DNA of 64,000 nt from Pseudoprevotella muciniphila. Its GTDB lineage: Bacteria; Bacteroidota; Bacteroidia; Bacteroidales; Bacteroidaceae. The stretch is taken from the NCBI RefSeq assembly GCF_003265305.2, contig NZ_CP033459.1, positions 1,736,001 to 1,800,000 of the forward strand. The letters run 5' to 3'. Of this stretch, positions 35,014 to 42,799 are shown one piece after another. Under the pieces are notes generated by a model, which was not told where the DNA came from, searched no databases, and saw nothing but the letters and a program-made list of their open reading frames with translations. The position numbers were made by a program, and so were the translations under genes. Numbering within the stretch: position 1 is the first letter of the stretch; each line of letters opens with the position of its first letter.

Positions 35014-35955
35014 ATGGCAAGCAAAGAAAGAGGACCGAACCTGATAAGGAAATATGTTTGGGTGTTAGAAACCATCTGTCGCGCCAAGGAGAAAGGAATC
35101 ACGTTCAACGAATTGAACGAGAAATGGATGGAAGATGACATCAGCGGCGGTGTGGATCTCCCTAAACGTACCTTCAATAATTGGAGGGTTGTAATTTCTG
35201 ATATATTTAACATCGACATCGAATGTAATCCCAGTGAATATCGCTATTACATCAGACAAAAGGCTGAATTCTCCAGGAACGGACTCCGTTCGTGGCTATA
35301 CAATACAATCAGTGTCAGCAATGCCTTACTGAACAGCCAAAAGATCAAAGACCGCATCTTGTTGGAGTACGTACCATCAGGACAAGAGCATCTCTACACC
35401 ATCATCGAAGCCATGAAGGAAAACCGCGTGCTCAGCATCACCTATTACAGTTACTCGAAGGACGAAGAGTATAGTTTCGACGTGCAGCCCTACTGCGTAA
35501 AACTGTTCCGTCAGCGCTGGTACTTGGTGGCACTTAGTACATATACCTATTATAAAGAAAAGGGACCTCGCCTCTATGCCCTCGACCGCATCAAGTCGCT
35601 GCAGACAACAGAAGAAACCTTCGAAATGCCGGAGGACTGGAGTGCTGAAGACTACTTTTATGGTTGCTTTGGTATAATAGCAGAGCAATCTGTAAAGATG
35701 GAAACTGTAAAACTGAAAGTCAAGGCATCACAAGCCAACTATATCCGCGACCTGAAGATGCACGAATCACAGAAAGAAACAGAGCGCAACGATGAATACA
35801 GCATCTTTGAGTACTACCTCAGACCACAATACGATTTCATACAGGAATTGCTATGGCATGGGGAAGGCATGGAAGTGCTCGAACCCCTCACTCTCCGCGA
35901 GCAAATAATCGGAAAAATTGAAGCCATGTTAAATAACTATAAATCAACTGTCTGA
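35014..35955 (+). CDS. WYL-domain transcriptional regulator
   Basis: 313 residues from the ATG at 35014. An N-terminal winged-helix-like part (LIRKYVWVLETICRAKEKGI, FNELNEKWM) precedes a WYL domain (about 125-215) with the RQRWYLVAL motif, and a C-terminal WCX-type extension (ETVKLKVKASQANYIRDLKM). WYL regulators sense nucleic acid or nucleotide ligands and often control phage-defence genes. The longer frame from 34924 only translates the upstream repeat (Ser/Thr/Leu repeats) and is rejected. It is flanked on both sides by repeat modules A and B and leads the defence-like island. Confidence 0.85.
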   Translation: MASKERGPNLIRKYVWVLETICRAKEKGITFNELNEKWMEDDISGGVDLPKRTFNNWRVVISDIFNIDIECNPSEYRYYIRQKAEFSRNGLRSWLYNTISVSNALLNSQKIKDRILLEYVPSGQEHLYTIIEAMKENRVLSITYYSYSKDEEYSFDVQPYCVKLFRQRWYLVALSTYTYYKEKGPRLYALDRIKSLQTTEETFEMPEDWSAEDYFYGCFGIIAEQSVKMETVKLKVKASQANYIRDLKMHESQKETERNDEYSIFEYYLRPQYDFIQELLWHGEGMEVLEPLTLREQIIGKIEAMLNNYKSTV

Positions 35956-36078
35956 AGTTATCGAAGTTAAAGACTATACTTTGGACCGATAAAAACAAAA
36001 AAAAGAAAGGCATCAGCATAAGGTAATGTCATTAACTTCGAGCGAAGCGATAACTTCAATAACTTCGTTAACTTCAAG
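35952..36078 (+). repeat. GAAGTTAACG / CGTTAACTTC repeat module B
   Basis: About 127 bp similar to module A: GAAGTTATCGAAGTTAA, a middle with ATACTTTGGACCGATAAA, the shared run from CATCAGCATAAGGTAATGTC through ATTAACTTC, and the right arm ending CGTTAACTTC. It begins at the WYL stop codon and ends shortly before the exonuclease start. Confidence 0.75.
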
Positions 36079-36112
36079 CAAGTGGAACTTAAAAAATTAT
36101 AAAAAGGGTTAA
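36026..36112 (+). other. Possible 28-residue leader peptide within repeat module B
   Basis: An ATG inside the repeat opens a frame MSLTSSEAITSITSLTSSKW, ending KNYKKG and a TAA four bases before the exonuclease ATG. The same ATG and nearly the same peptide occur in module A, where the frame runs into the WYL gene. It could be a translated leader that couples to the next gene, or simply follow from the repeat. Confidence 0.35.
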
Positions 36113-36116
36113 AAAT

Positions 36117-36608
36117 ATGCAAAACTTTGCAGCAATAGATTTTGAAACGGCGAACAACGAACGCAGCAGCGTCTGCTCCGTAGGGATCGTCATCGTGCGT
36201 GGTGGCGAGATAACAGACACGTTCTACTCGCTCATACAGCCCGAACCGAACTACTACAACTACTGGTGCAGTCAGGTACACGGGCTATGCCGCAACGATA
36301 CCGACGAAGCACCCACCTTCCCCGAGGTGTGGGCACAGATAGAACCACTGATAAAAGGCTTACCCCTCGTAGCCCACAACCGCCCATTCGATGAAGGCTG
36401 CCTAAAAGCCGTCTTCCGCACCTATCAGATGGACTACCCCGACTACGAGTTCCATGACACCCTATGTGCCGCACGCCGCAAACTACCCCGCCTCGAAAAC
36501 CACCAACTACACACCGTAGCCGTCGCCTGCGGATACAACCTCCAAAACCACCACCACGCCCTCGCCGACGCAGAAGCATGCGCATGGATTGCGCGAGAGA
36601 TATTGTAA
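36117..36608 (+). CDS. DEDDh-type 3'-5' exonuclease (DnaQ-like)
   Basis: 163 residues. The acidic set of the DnaQ/RNase T family is complete: D8 and E10 (AIDFETAN), D92 (HNRPFDEGCL) and H147/D151 (HHHALADAEAC). A small stand-alone exonuclease of this kind trims 3' ends of DNA or RNA. Codon use is distinctly more GC-rich than its neighbours, hinting at separate origin. It follows repeat module B and precedes the ATPase gene by 12 bp, so both may act together. Confidence 0.9.
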   Translation: MQNFAAIDFETANNERSSVCSVGIVIVRGGEITDTFYSLIQPEPNYYNYWCSQVHGLCRNDTDEAPTFPEVWAQIEPLIKGLPLVAHNRPFDEGCLKAVFRTYQMDYPDYEFHDTLCAARRKLPRLENHQLHTVAVACGYNLQNHHHALADAEACAWIAREIL

Positions 36609-36620
36609 AAACAAAGAGCA

Positions 36621-37364
36621 ATGAATATTAATGGTCAGAATATTTTCCTAAGAGCTATACGAAATAAACATACGCCATCTCCGGATGATACTTATCCGTT
36701 TAACCTGCCCATTGTGCGCAATCTGAATACCTTGGAGTTTTCAAAAAGCGTAACCTATATTGTTGGAGAAAATGGATCAGGAAAATCAACCCTTCTCGAA
36801 GCAATAGCATGCTTGTTGGGATTGAATGCAGAAGGAGGCAGTAAGAATATTAATTTTAGGACACAGGAGACGCACTCATCGCTCTTCGAAGAGTTGAGTG
36901 CTGTCAGGGCAGATTTGGACTATAGAAACTCTTTCTTCTTCAGGGCTGAAAGTTTCTATAATGTCGCTTCTGAGGTGGATAAAATAGCAAGAGAAGACAT
37001 AACAATACTAAAGAGTTATGGAGGAGAAAGCCTACACGAACAATCACATGGAGAAAGCTTTATGGCACTATTTACCAATAGATTAAGAAACAAAGGTTTA
37101 TATATTTTTGACGAACCTGAGGCAGCTTTATCCTATATGAACCAACTCCGTTTCTTGGTGTGGATGAAAAATTCAGTTGCAGCAGGCTCACAAATCATCA
37201 TCTCTACTCATTCACCGGTCATTCTTGCATATCCCGATGCCGAAATCTTTGTGGCAGAAGACGGAAACTTGAATAGTACGACATACAACGACTGCTACAT
37301 CTTCCGCGATATGTTAGCATTTATAACGAATAAAGACTTGGTTATCAAAGAACTCTTTTCATAG
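36621..37364 (+). CDS. Single-domain AAA/SMC-like ATPase
   Basis: 247 residues. Walker A VGENGSGKSTLLE (48-60), an ABC-like signature SHGESF (142-147), Walker B YIFDEPEAAL (161-170) and a switch histidine in ISTHSPVI. There is no long coiled coil, so it is the short stand-alone form of the RecF/SMC-type ABC ATPases. Such proteins often work beside nucleases in defence or repair; here an exonuclease precedes it and a PD-(D/E)XK nuclease follows. No membrane part, so not a transporter. Confidence 0.85.
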   Translation: MNINGQNIFLRAIRNKHTPSPDDTYPFNLPIVRNLNTLEFSKSVTYIVGENGSGKSTLLEAIACLLGLNAEGGSKNINFRTQETHSSLFEELSAVRADLDYRNSFFFRAESFYNVASEVDKIAREDITILKSYGGESLHEQSHGESFMALFTNRLRNKGLYIFDEPEAALSYMNQLRFLVWMKNSVAAGSQIIISTHSPVILAYPDAEIFVAEDGNLNSTTYNDCYIFRDMLAFITNKDLVIKELFS

Positions 37365-37417
37365 CCAAATGGACAAAATGGATTTTTTAATAGGTGCGGC
37401 ATGTTATGCGTTTTATG

Positions 37418-37425
37418 TATTTTTG
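37418..37425 (+). promoter_or_regulatory. -7 promoter element for the PD-(D/E)XK nuclease unit
   Basis: TATTTTTG, a TAnnTTTG match, 63 bp before the start at 37489. It separates the nuclease-PLD-HAD genes from the exonuclease-ATPase pair. Confidence 0.5.
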
Positions 37426-37488
37426 TAGCATATACATCTTAGTTTCTCAGTTCAATAGTAAATTAATTATCAACAAGAATGTAGGATT

Positions 37489-38808
37489 ATGGCACAAGAG
37501 AATAAATCAATAAAGGATGCTCTGACTTTATTGCAGGACATTCAGTTAGCAGTTGAGGAAGAATGCAAAAGTCTTTTGGATTTCGTAAGCGAGTTTGCAA
37601 AACGCTACGAAGAAGAAAAGCGCAAACTTCCTTTTCATCTGAATGTCATCGACGAACTTCATATCAATGAAAATGCGCATAGTCGCATACTGATGAAGTT
37701 GTTGTGTTATCAAAATGATAAAGGTGAACATGAGATACTCCAGTCTTTGTTGGAGTATATTCAATCCATAAAGGGTCATCCAGAGACTTTTAACGATATT
37801 ATAATTAAAAACCCAACGATTACTCAAGAAGAACAGAGGATAGACCTGTGGGTTCGAGATGAAGGTTATGCGATTATTTTTGAAAACAAGATATATAACG
37901 CAAAAGATCAAGAGGAACAAATCTGTCGATATATTAAAAAGACAAAAGATAATAATTATAAAGAAGAAAACATATATGTAATATATTTGTCACAAGATGG
38001 AATAGAACCGGAAGGACAGACATGGGGAAATTATAAAGATATATTTAAAGATAGATATCTAAATCTTTCTTTTCGTTATAACATCCTTTCGTGGTTACGG
38101 GAACTCGTACTCCCTAACATTCGTTACAAAGAAGATTATCTTAAATGCGCAATAAAACAATATATAGACTATTTAGACGGTCTATTCGATTTACGAACCA
38201 TTCAAAAACCGATGATTATGGAATTAAACAAATTTATTAAGGAAAAACTTAACCTTAATGACAAAACCCCACAAGAGTGTCTTGAGAGTCTCAAAGGTCT
38301 CAAAGAGAAAAAAGATAGTTTACAAGAACTGGCTACGGTTATGGAACGTCTGTGTAATGAGTATATACAGAAAACAGCAGATTCAATCATAAAGCCCGAA
38401 TTGATTAGTTTTCTTAAAAGAGAAGATTTTGAACAACGTCTTAAATTAGAAGAATTTTCTTTCTCTATAGATAATTTAGAGATAAGAGTTTCAAATGTTT
38501 CATGGAAGAAATGTCACATCATAGTAAGTTTAGAGAAAGAAAAGATTTTTGGAGGACTACGACATAAAGACACAAAAGACCCTCTTTCACCAAATGAGTT
38601 AGATCTATTAAAAAATAGGTTGGCAGATTGGGAAGGTAGTGATGAAAATGATCCAAGATGGACGTTTTTTGGTGCCAAAGGATATTTTGATAAAGAATAT
38701 TTGAATAATTGTAGTAATTGGAGTTTAGAAACTTGGCAAGCATTTGAAAAAGGTATAGAAAAATTGATTCAAGACATTTATGAAAAATGTAAAGGCATAG
38801 AATTGTAA
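37489..38808 (+). CDS. PD-(D/E)XK nuclease family protein
   Basis: 439 residues. The N-terminal third shows a complete PD-(D/E)XK core: E61 in INENAHSRILMKLL, D119 in RIDLWVRD, E132-x-K134 in IIFENKIYN and Q143 in QEEQICRYIKK. This arrangement is that of the PDDEXK_4 group, common in phage-defence loci. The middle is helical and the C-terminal third (about 320-439) is of unknown fold, perhaps for target recognition. It is AT-rich and starts a unit with the PLD-like gene only 2 bp downstream. Confidence 0.85.
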   Translation: MAQENKSIKDALTLLQDIQLAVEEECKSLLDFVSEFAKRYEEEKRKLPFHLNVIDELHINENAHSRILMKLLCYQNDKGEHEILQSLLEYIQSIKGHPETFNDIIIKNPTITQEEQRIDLWVRDEGYAIIFENKIYNAKDQEEQICRYIKKTKDNNYKEENIYVIYLSQDGIEPEGQTWGNYKDIFKDRYLNLSFRYNILSWLRELVLPNIRYKEDYLKCAIKQYIDYLDGLFDLRTIQKPMIMELNKFIKEKLNLNDKTPQECLESLKGLKEKKDSLQELATVMERLCNEYIQKTADSIIKPELISFLKREDFEQRLKLEEFSFSIDNLEIRVSNVSWKKCHIIVSLEKEKIFGGLRHKDTKDPLSPNELDLLKNRLADWEGSDENDPRWTFFGAKGYFDKEYLNNCSNWSLETWQAFEKGIEKLIQDIYEKCKGIEL

Positions 38809-38810
38809 AA

Positions 38811-39323
38811 ATGCTAACCTACATAGCCAACACCGCCCACTACAAGGAAGTGCTGTCGAGGGTTCCGTCCGTGAAACATACGCTATGGATAGGCACTGCC
38901 GACATCAAGGACCTGTATCTCGAAACTGGGAATGACATCAAGCCGTTCCTCTCTCTCATCGCACTGCTCATTCGCCGCGGTGTCGAAGTACGTCTGATTC
39001 ATGCAAAAGAACCCGGACCGAACTTCCGCGAAGAATTCGACAACTACCCGGTGCTCTACGACCGCCTCGAGCGCGTGCTCTGCCCCCGTGTACATTTCAA
39101 GATGCTCATCTTCGACGGAAAGGAAGCCTACATCGGTAGCGCCAACCTCACAGGCGCCGGCATAGGAATGAAGAGCGACAGCAGACGCAACTTTGAGGCC
39201 GGCATACTGACCGATGACCCGGAAATAGTAGCACAGGCCATGAACCAGTTTGATGAAGTATGGATGGGAAAACACTGCAAAACCTGCAAACGCAGAGACT
39301 TCTGTGCAGACCCGATAGTATAG
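38811..39323 (+). CDS. Phospholipase D-like enzyme with one HKD motif
   Basis: 170 residues. VHFKMLIFDGKEAYIGSAN gives a single HxK(x)4D motif (H95, K97, D102) followed by the GSANLTGAG block, so the active enzyme would be a dimer as in small PLD nucleases. The end has a Cys cluster CKTCKRRDFC (C156, C159, C165) likely to bind zinc. Nuclease or phosphodiester transfer is the likely activity. It is codon-rich in GC compared with the preceding nuclease gene, yet only 2 bp separate them. Confidence 0.85.
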   Translation: MLTYIANTAHYKEVLSRVPSVKHTLWIGTADIKDLYLETGNDIKPFLSLIALLIRRGVEVRLIHAKEPGPNFREEFDNYPVLYDRLERVLCPRVHFKMLIFDGKEAYIGSANLTGAGIGMKSDSRRNFEAGILTDDPEIVAQAMNQFDEVWMGKHCKTCKRRDFCADPIV

Positions 39324-39329
39324 ACAATA

Positions 39330-39845
39330 ATGCCCAAGAAGATAATCTTCCTCGATTTTGACGGTGTATTGAACACGGAGCACTATCAGAATTTGCTCTG
39401 TTACAAGGGCGAGCCATGTCAGGATGAGTACGGAACGCTTTTCGACCCTGATGCTGTGGAACAGTTGAGACGCATTGTTGAGGCGACGAATGCGGACATT
39501 GTAGTATCGTCCTCTTGGAAAATACTCGGTTTGAAGGCGATGCAAACACTTTGGGACGCACGCCGGATGCCCGGAAAAGTCATTGACATCACACCATCAG
39601 CCGCAAGCGACAACTGGCTGCTCACGGCGGACCTCGATGACCTCGACCCGGCAACGTGGCAAGGCAAGGGCATGGAAATAGCCTCCTGGCTGGCGGACCA
39701 TGCAAAGGACGATGCGCGATATGTCATCATAGACGACGAACACGTCATCTTAGACTCCCAGCAACAGCACTTCATCCTGACAAATTCCCACGATGGCATC
39801 ACAGAAGAACTGGCAGACAGGGCAATTTACATTCTGAACTGCTAA
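39330..39845 (+). CDS. HAD-superfamily phosphatase of the RNA-repair (HAD_SAK) type
   Basis: 171 residues. FLDFDGVLNTE (D9, D11) is HAD motif I, SSSWK is motif II, and VIIDDEHVI carries the acidic motif IV. The short form with DGVLN and the SSSW block matches the HAD domain of 'Swiss army knife' RNA-repair proteins. It may process 5' or 3' phosphates at nucleic-acid ends. It starts 6 bp after the PLD gene, so nuclease, PLD enzyme and phosphatase look like one functional set. Confidence 0.8.
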   Translation: MPKKIIFLDFDGVLNTEHYQNLLCYKGEPCQDEYGTLFDPDAVEQLRRIVEATNADIVVSSSWKILGLKAMQTLWDARRMPGKVIDITPSAASDNWLLTADLDDLDPATWQGKGMEIASWLADHAKDDARYVIIDDEHVILDSQQQHFILTNSHDGITEELADRAIYILNC

Positions 39846-39883
39846 AATCTCCAAAAAATACATTTTAAAATACATTTTTCCAT

Positions 39884-39925
39884 GACCTCTGCCACAATTT
39901 GGCAGAGGTCGTTGTTTTCTTTGCA
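39884..39925 (+). repeat. CCTCTGCC/GGCAGAGG hairpin repeat (copy 2)
   Basis: GACCTCTGCC and GGCAGAGGTC form a perfect 10-bp stem with the loop ACAATTT, followed by GTTGTTTTCTTTGCA, which resembles a -7 element. It separates the HAD gene from the SprT-like gene and shares its flanking TACATTTTTCCA sequence with copy 3. Confidence 0.75.
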
Positions 39926-39988
39926 CCAAGATAGATTATTAACTCTTTATTAAGAGTAAGTTCAATGAATTAAAAAATAGTAATAGTT

Positions 39989-40360
39989 ATGACTCATATC
40001 ATGAACTGTCAAGCAAAGGCATTGGAACTGAAGGAGTTTCTTCTTAAAATATATCGTTGCAAAAAAAAATTTGAACTTTTGGTCATTGACAAGAAGCCAA
40101 AAACGAGAGCCGGGGTGTATAATATAGAGAAACAGAGGATAAGAGTTTATTCAAAATGGAGTTGCTGCATGTCATTGAAAGAGATTGCTATACATGAGTA
40201 TGCACATCATATTCACGAAACGGAAAAACGAAAAAATCCTAACAGACGCCAGGAAAGAGCGCACGGGCAAGAGTTTTGGAGAATATATTCGGCTCTGTGT
40301 TGTAAAGCAGCACAAATGGGATTATATGTCGACAAGCATATAGCAGATATTGTAACTTGA
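39989..40360 (+). CDS. SprT-like zinc metallopeptidase
   Basis: 123 residues. IAIHEYAHHIHETE supplies HExxH (H69, E70, H73) and RAHGQEFWRIYSAL the third histidine (H92), the arrangement of SprT/Wss1-type proteases that act on DNA-bound proteins. Many small SprT-like proteins in islands have unknown targets. A basic N-terminal half may contact nucleic acid. It is a single-gene unit enclosed by two copies of the CCTCTGCC hairpin. Confidence 0.8.
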   Translation: MTHIMNCQAKALELKEFLLKIYRCKKKFELLVIDKKPKTRAGVYNIEKQRIRVYSKWSCCMSLKEIAIHEYAHHIHETEKRKNPNRRQERAHGQEFWRIYSALCCKAAQMGLYVDKHIADIVT

Positions 40361-40398
40361 ACAACTAAAATTCTCTAAAAAAATACATTTTTCCACGA

Positions 40399-40438
40399 CC
40401 TCTGCCGCAGTTTGGCAGAGGCAGTTGTTTTCTTTGCA
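40399..40438 (+). repeat. CCTCTGCC/GGCAGAGG hairpin repeat (copy 3)
   Basis: CCTCTGCC and GGCAGAGG with the loop GCAGTTT, then AGTTGTTTTCTTTGCA. Nearly the same module as copy 2, including upstream AATACATTTTTCCA. It lies between the SprT-like gene and the small gene at 40469. Confidence 0.75.
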
Positions 40439-40468
40439 GCATGTTTAACAATATAAAAATCAAAGACA

Positions 40469-40639
40469 ATGGAAGAAGAAATGTGGTTTTTTGTGGTTCC
40501 CGAGAATGGAATCCCTGTAGAGTTCCCTTTAAGTTATTTGCTGGAGGCAAACTTTGGGTTTTATGACAGCAAAGAAGAAATTGTGAAAGAACTGAATAAA
40601 CTCATCCAAGAAATAGAGAAATTTCGGGACAATCTATGA
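40469..40639 (+). CDS. Small protein, 56 residues
   Basis: The frame reads MEEEMWFFVVPENGIPVEFP, continues with LSYLLEANFGFYDSKEE and ends in a charged helix (LNKLIQEIEKFRDNL). A real gene is supported by protein-like composition, placement after the promoter-like end of hairpin copy 3, and a stop codon overlapping the next ATG as ATGA. Not recognised. It may be a partner or antitoxin-sized protein for the following gene. Confidence 0.6.
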   Translation: MEEEMWFFVVPENGIPVEFPLSYLLEANFGFYDSKEEIVKELNKLIQEIEKFRDNL

Positions 40640-41145
40640 ACACTATGGCAGATACACACGATATGGAACAGACAAACTTAATCGCCGTTGGCTCAAATGC
40701 CTTAAAATCGTTCCTTGAACACAAAGGGGATGAGTTGATGAAGATAGGTATTCACGTTATCTTTATTGATACTGATGATGAAGATGCAAACGACGACGTG
40801 CTTGACGAACTTATAGCCGTGCAAAACCAGCGCAACATTCTGTTTGCATTCCTCAATTCATGGAAAGTAAAAAAGGATATAGGCGCTGTCATGTGCATGT
40901 GGGGAGTGGATGAAGGGACACCTGCCGACGATGTTTCCAATCTGCGCTATGTCTTCATGCTTCCCTTCAATTTTGAGGATTATAGTATGAAAACAGTCTA
41001 TGAAGTACGGCAACTTTGCAGAAATCTTAAAGGCTCTTATATCGACTGCGAAGAAAGAATGCAGAAGTCGCTCGAAATGCCACTTCTGGATTTTATAAAC
41101 GACCTTTATGATGAAATTTTCAACCAGATTCTCAAATCGTCATAA
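40636..41145 (+). CDS. Hypothetical acidic protein, 169 residues
   Basis: Not recognised. Soluble, acidic, alternating helix and strand (KIGIHVIFIDTDDEDANDD, RYVFMLPFNFEDY), no signal peptide. The C-terminus is helical (LLDFINDLYDEIFNQILKSS). Its ATG overlaps the stop of the 56-residue gene, so the pair is translationally coupled; the next gene begins 9 bp later. Confidence 0.6.
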   Translation: MNTMADTHDMEQTNLIAVGSNALKSFLEHKGDELMKIGIHVIFIDTDDEDANDDVLDELIAVQNQRNILFAFLNSWKVKKDIGAVMCMWGVDEGTPADDVSNLRYVFMLPFNFEDYSMKTVYEVRQLCRNLKGSYIDCEERMQKSLEMPLLDFINDLYDEIFNQILKSS

Positions 41146-41154
41146 AAAACTCAA

Positions 41155-41988
41155 ATGAAAAGCCTGACAAAAGAACTCATTAAGAGTAAGTTCAAAGAAT
41201 TAAATATAGATGACAAGTTCTTCAATAACTTTGAGCATGAAGTAAGACGAGTTTACGGTGAATTACAGACCGCTAACCCAAACGATAATCCGGAAGAAAG
41301 CAATGTCGATGCAAGCATTCGTTCAGCAAAAGAATACATGGCTTTTTATGTTGCTGAAATAAGGAAAGGTCATCGTAAAGAATGGGCACATTCATTTGCA
41401 TTGGATAGTATGATTTCCAAGTGCGATGTTGAGAAAGCTCGCAATGCGCTTGATGCAATAGAAGACGAGACGGAAAAAGAAAAAGAATTTATTATCCACG
41501 CATGGGCGCTTAAGCCGGATCTTCATTTCCTGAAATGCTATAAGTTCTTGTTCTATGAAGGCGAAGAAGCAGCCTACAATAAAGCAGTTGCCTATACCGA
41601 GGCATATCACAGATGTATCGATAACGGCAAAAGCGAAATTTATGCACATGCCTATGCAAATGCAAGTATATTTGATGTGGTTTTAGTAGCCAAGGAGCCT
41701 GAAGAAACATACTATGACTTATATGCCGAAGCGTTTGAACTTGCTGTCAGGCATGGGATGAATGAAGTAGAAGCCCATTTTTTCTGCGACTCTTGTGCAA
41801 TGGCATCAGATTGGCGTTATCTGTGTAACATGGAAGGATACCTTAAACAATTCCATGAGGCTTGGCAGATTGATTACTATAAAAGGCTCTCGTGCAATAG
41901 CGCGAATCAAGAAAAGAGCCTTACAAAAGAGGAAAAAAGGAAGATAATAAACGATGTTTCGCAGATGTACGCTAAATACTTACTATAG
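41155..41988 (+). CDS. Helical-repeat protein of unknown function
   Basis: 277 residues, almost all helical. A recurring motif appears at least three times: GHRKEWAHSFALD (72-84), GKSEIYAHAYANA (158-170) and GMNEVEAHFFCDS (201-213), in the pattern G-[KRM]-x-E-x-x-A-H-x-[FY]-[AC]. The repeats suggest a superhelical scaffold for protein contact. No catalytic motif or export signal. It belongs to the same run as the two small genes before it and precedes a BspA-like repeat protein. Confidence 0.6.
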   Translation: MKSLTKELIKSKFKELNIDDKFFNNFEHEVRRVYGELQTANPNDNPEESNVDASIRSAKEYMAFYVAEIRKGHRKEWAHSFALDSMISKCDVEKARNALDAIEDETEKEKEFIIHAWALKPDLHFLKCYKFLFYEGEEAAYNKAVAYTEAYHRCIDNGKSEIYAHAYANASIFDVVLVAKEPEETYYDLYAEAFELAVRHGMNEVEAHFFCDSCAMASDWRYLCNMEGYLKQFHEAWQIDYYKRLSCNSANQEKSLTKEEKRKIINDVSQMYAKYLL

Positions 41989-42011
41989 AACACCCCTTAA
42001 TATCAAACATT

Positions 42012-42509
42012 ATGAGCGAACTGACAAGAGACAATTTCCATAAATTCGGCAATTCAAGGGACGATGCACACATCATTATCCCAAGCGTCATCACGAGTAT
42101 AGGAAAGCGCGCGTTCTATAACTGCATGAACTTGGAAAAGATTACAATCCCCGACACTGTGAAGAGTATTGGAAACGAGGTTTTCTTCAACTGCTATAGC
42201 TTAGAGAGTATTGTTATACCCGACTCTGTTACGAGTATGGGATACTGGATGTTCTATTGTTGCAAGAACTTGAAAAATGTCATCATTGGTCGTTCGGTAA
42301 CTAAAGTTGCTCCCTACACGTTTCATACATGCAAAAGTTTAGAGAACGTAACTATTCTTGGCTCCGTAACAGAAATAGGGGAGGCTGCTTTTGGAGAATG
42401 CACGAGCCTGAAGACCATCAAGGTTCCAGCCAATAGGGGCGATTACTTTAAAACGCTACTCCCCGAAGATCTGCATGACTTGATAGTGGAATTCCCTGAT
42501 GGTCAATAA
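42012..42509 (+). CDS. BspA-like leucine-rich repeat protein (short, no signal peptide)
   Basis: 165 residues. Five LRR_5 units of about 23 residues, each like LEKITIPDTVKSIGNEVFFN, fill residues 18-130. Surface BspA proteins of this phylum carry the same repeats, but this one lacks a signal peptide and is much shorter, so it is probably cytoplasmic and acts as a binding module. It starts 23 bp after the helical-repeat gene. Confidence 0.8.
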   Translation: MSELTRDNFHKFGNSRDDAHIIIPSVITSIGKRAFYNCMNLEKITIPDTVKSIGNEVFFNCYSLESIVIPDSVTSMGYWMFYCCKNLKNVIIGRSVTKVAPYTFHTCKSLENVTILGSVTEIGEAAFGECTSLKTIKVPANRGDYFKTLLPEDLHDLIVEFPDGQ

Positions 42510-42573
42510 AAGCAACAAGACTGAAATGGAACAAAAAGGAATTCTTTGATGTGTAATATGTTCTATATTTTTC

Positions 42574-42581
42574 TATTTTTG
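42574..42581 (+). promoter_or_regulatory. -7 promoter element upstream of the DUF262 pair
   Basis: TATTTTTG, a TAnnTTTG match, 219 bp before the ATG at 42800. The transcript would carry the exonuclease-like remnant as leader. Confidence 0.4.
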
Positions 42582-42673
42582 TAGAAAAATTCAAGGATGT
42601 CCGCAACTTTCAAGAAATTGAAAGGAGAAATGGCTTGCAAATGATGATATCAGTAAAGGACAAAACACCCCAG

Positions 42674-42733
42674 AACGCACTTGCCGATGCAGAGGAATGT
42701 GTTATAGATTATAAGAGAAATATTATAAGTTAA
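42674..42733 (+). pseudogene. Remnant resembling the C-terminus of a DEDDh exonuclease
   Basis: The frame NALADAEECVIDYKRNIIS ends in a stop and resembles the HHALADAEACAWIAREIL end of the exonuclease at 36117. No intact upstream body exists in this frame. Either a decayed copy or a chance match over about 10 residues. Confidence 0.35.
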
Positions 42734-42799
42734 AGAGTATATGATATGTAGGTTCGTAAACATGATTTTAGATAGATAATTCAATAACTTGCAAAAAAT

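Noticed and set aside
34811-36078. CRISPR-like array of AACTTC units
   Set aside because: The units are not equally spaced, there are no unique spacers of constant length and no cas genes are nearby.
39884-40438. Integron attC sites
   Set aside because: The hairpins separate cassettes but lack the R/L core with the GTTRRRY site, and no integron integrase was seen.
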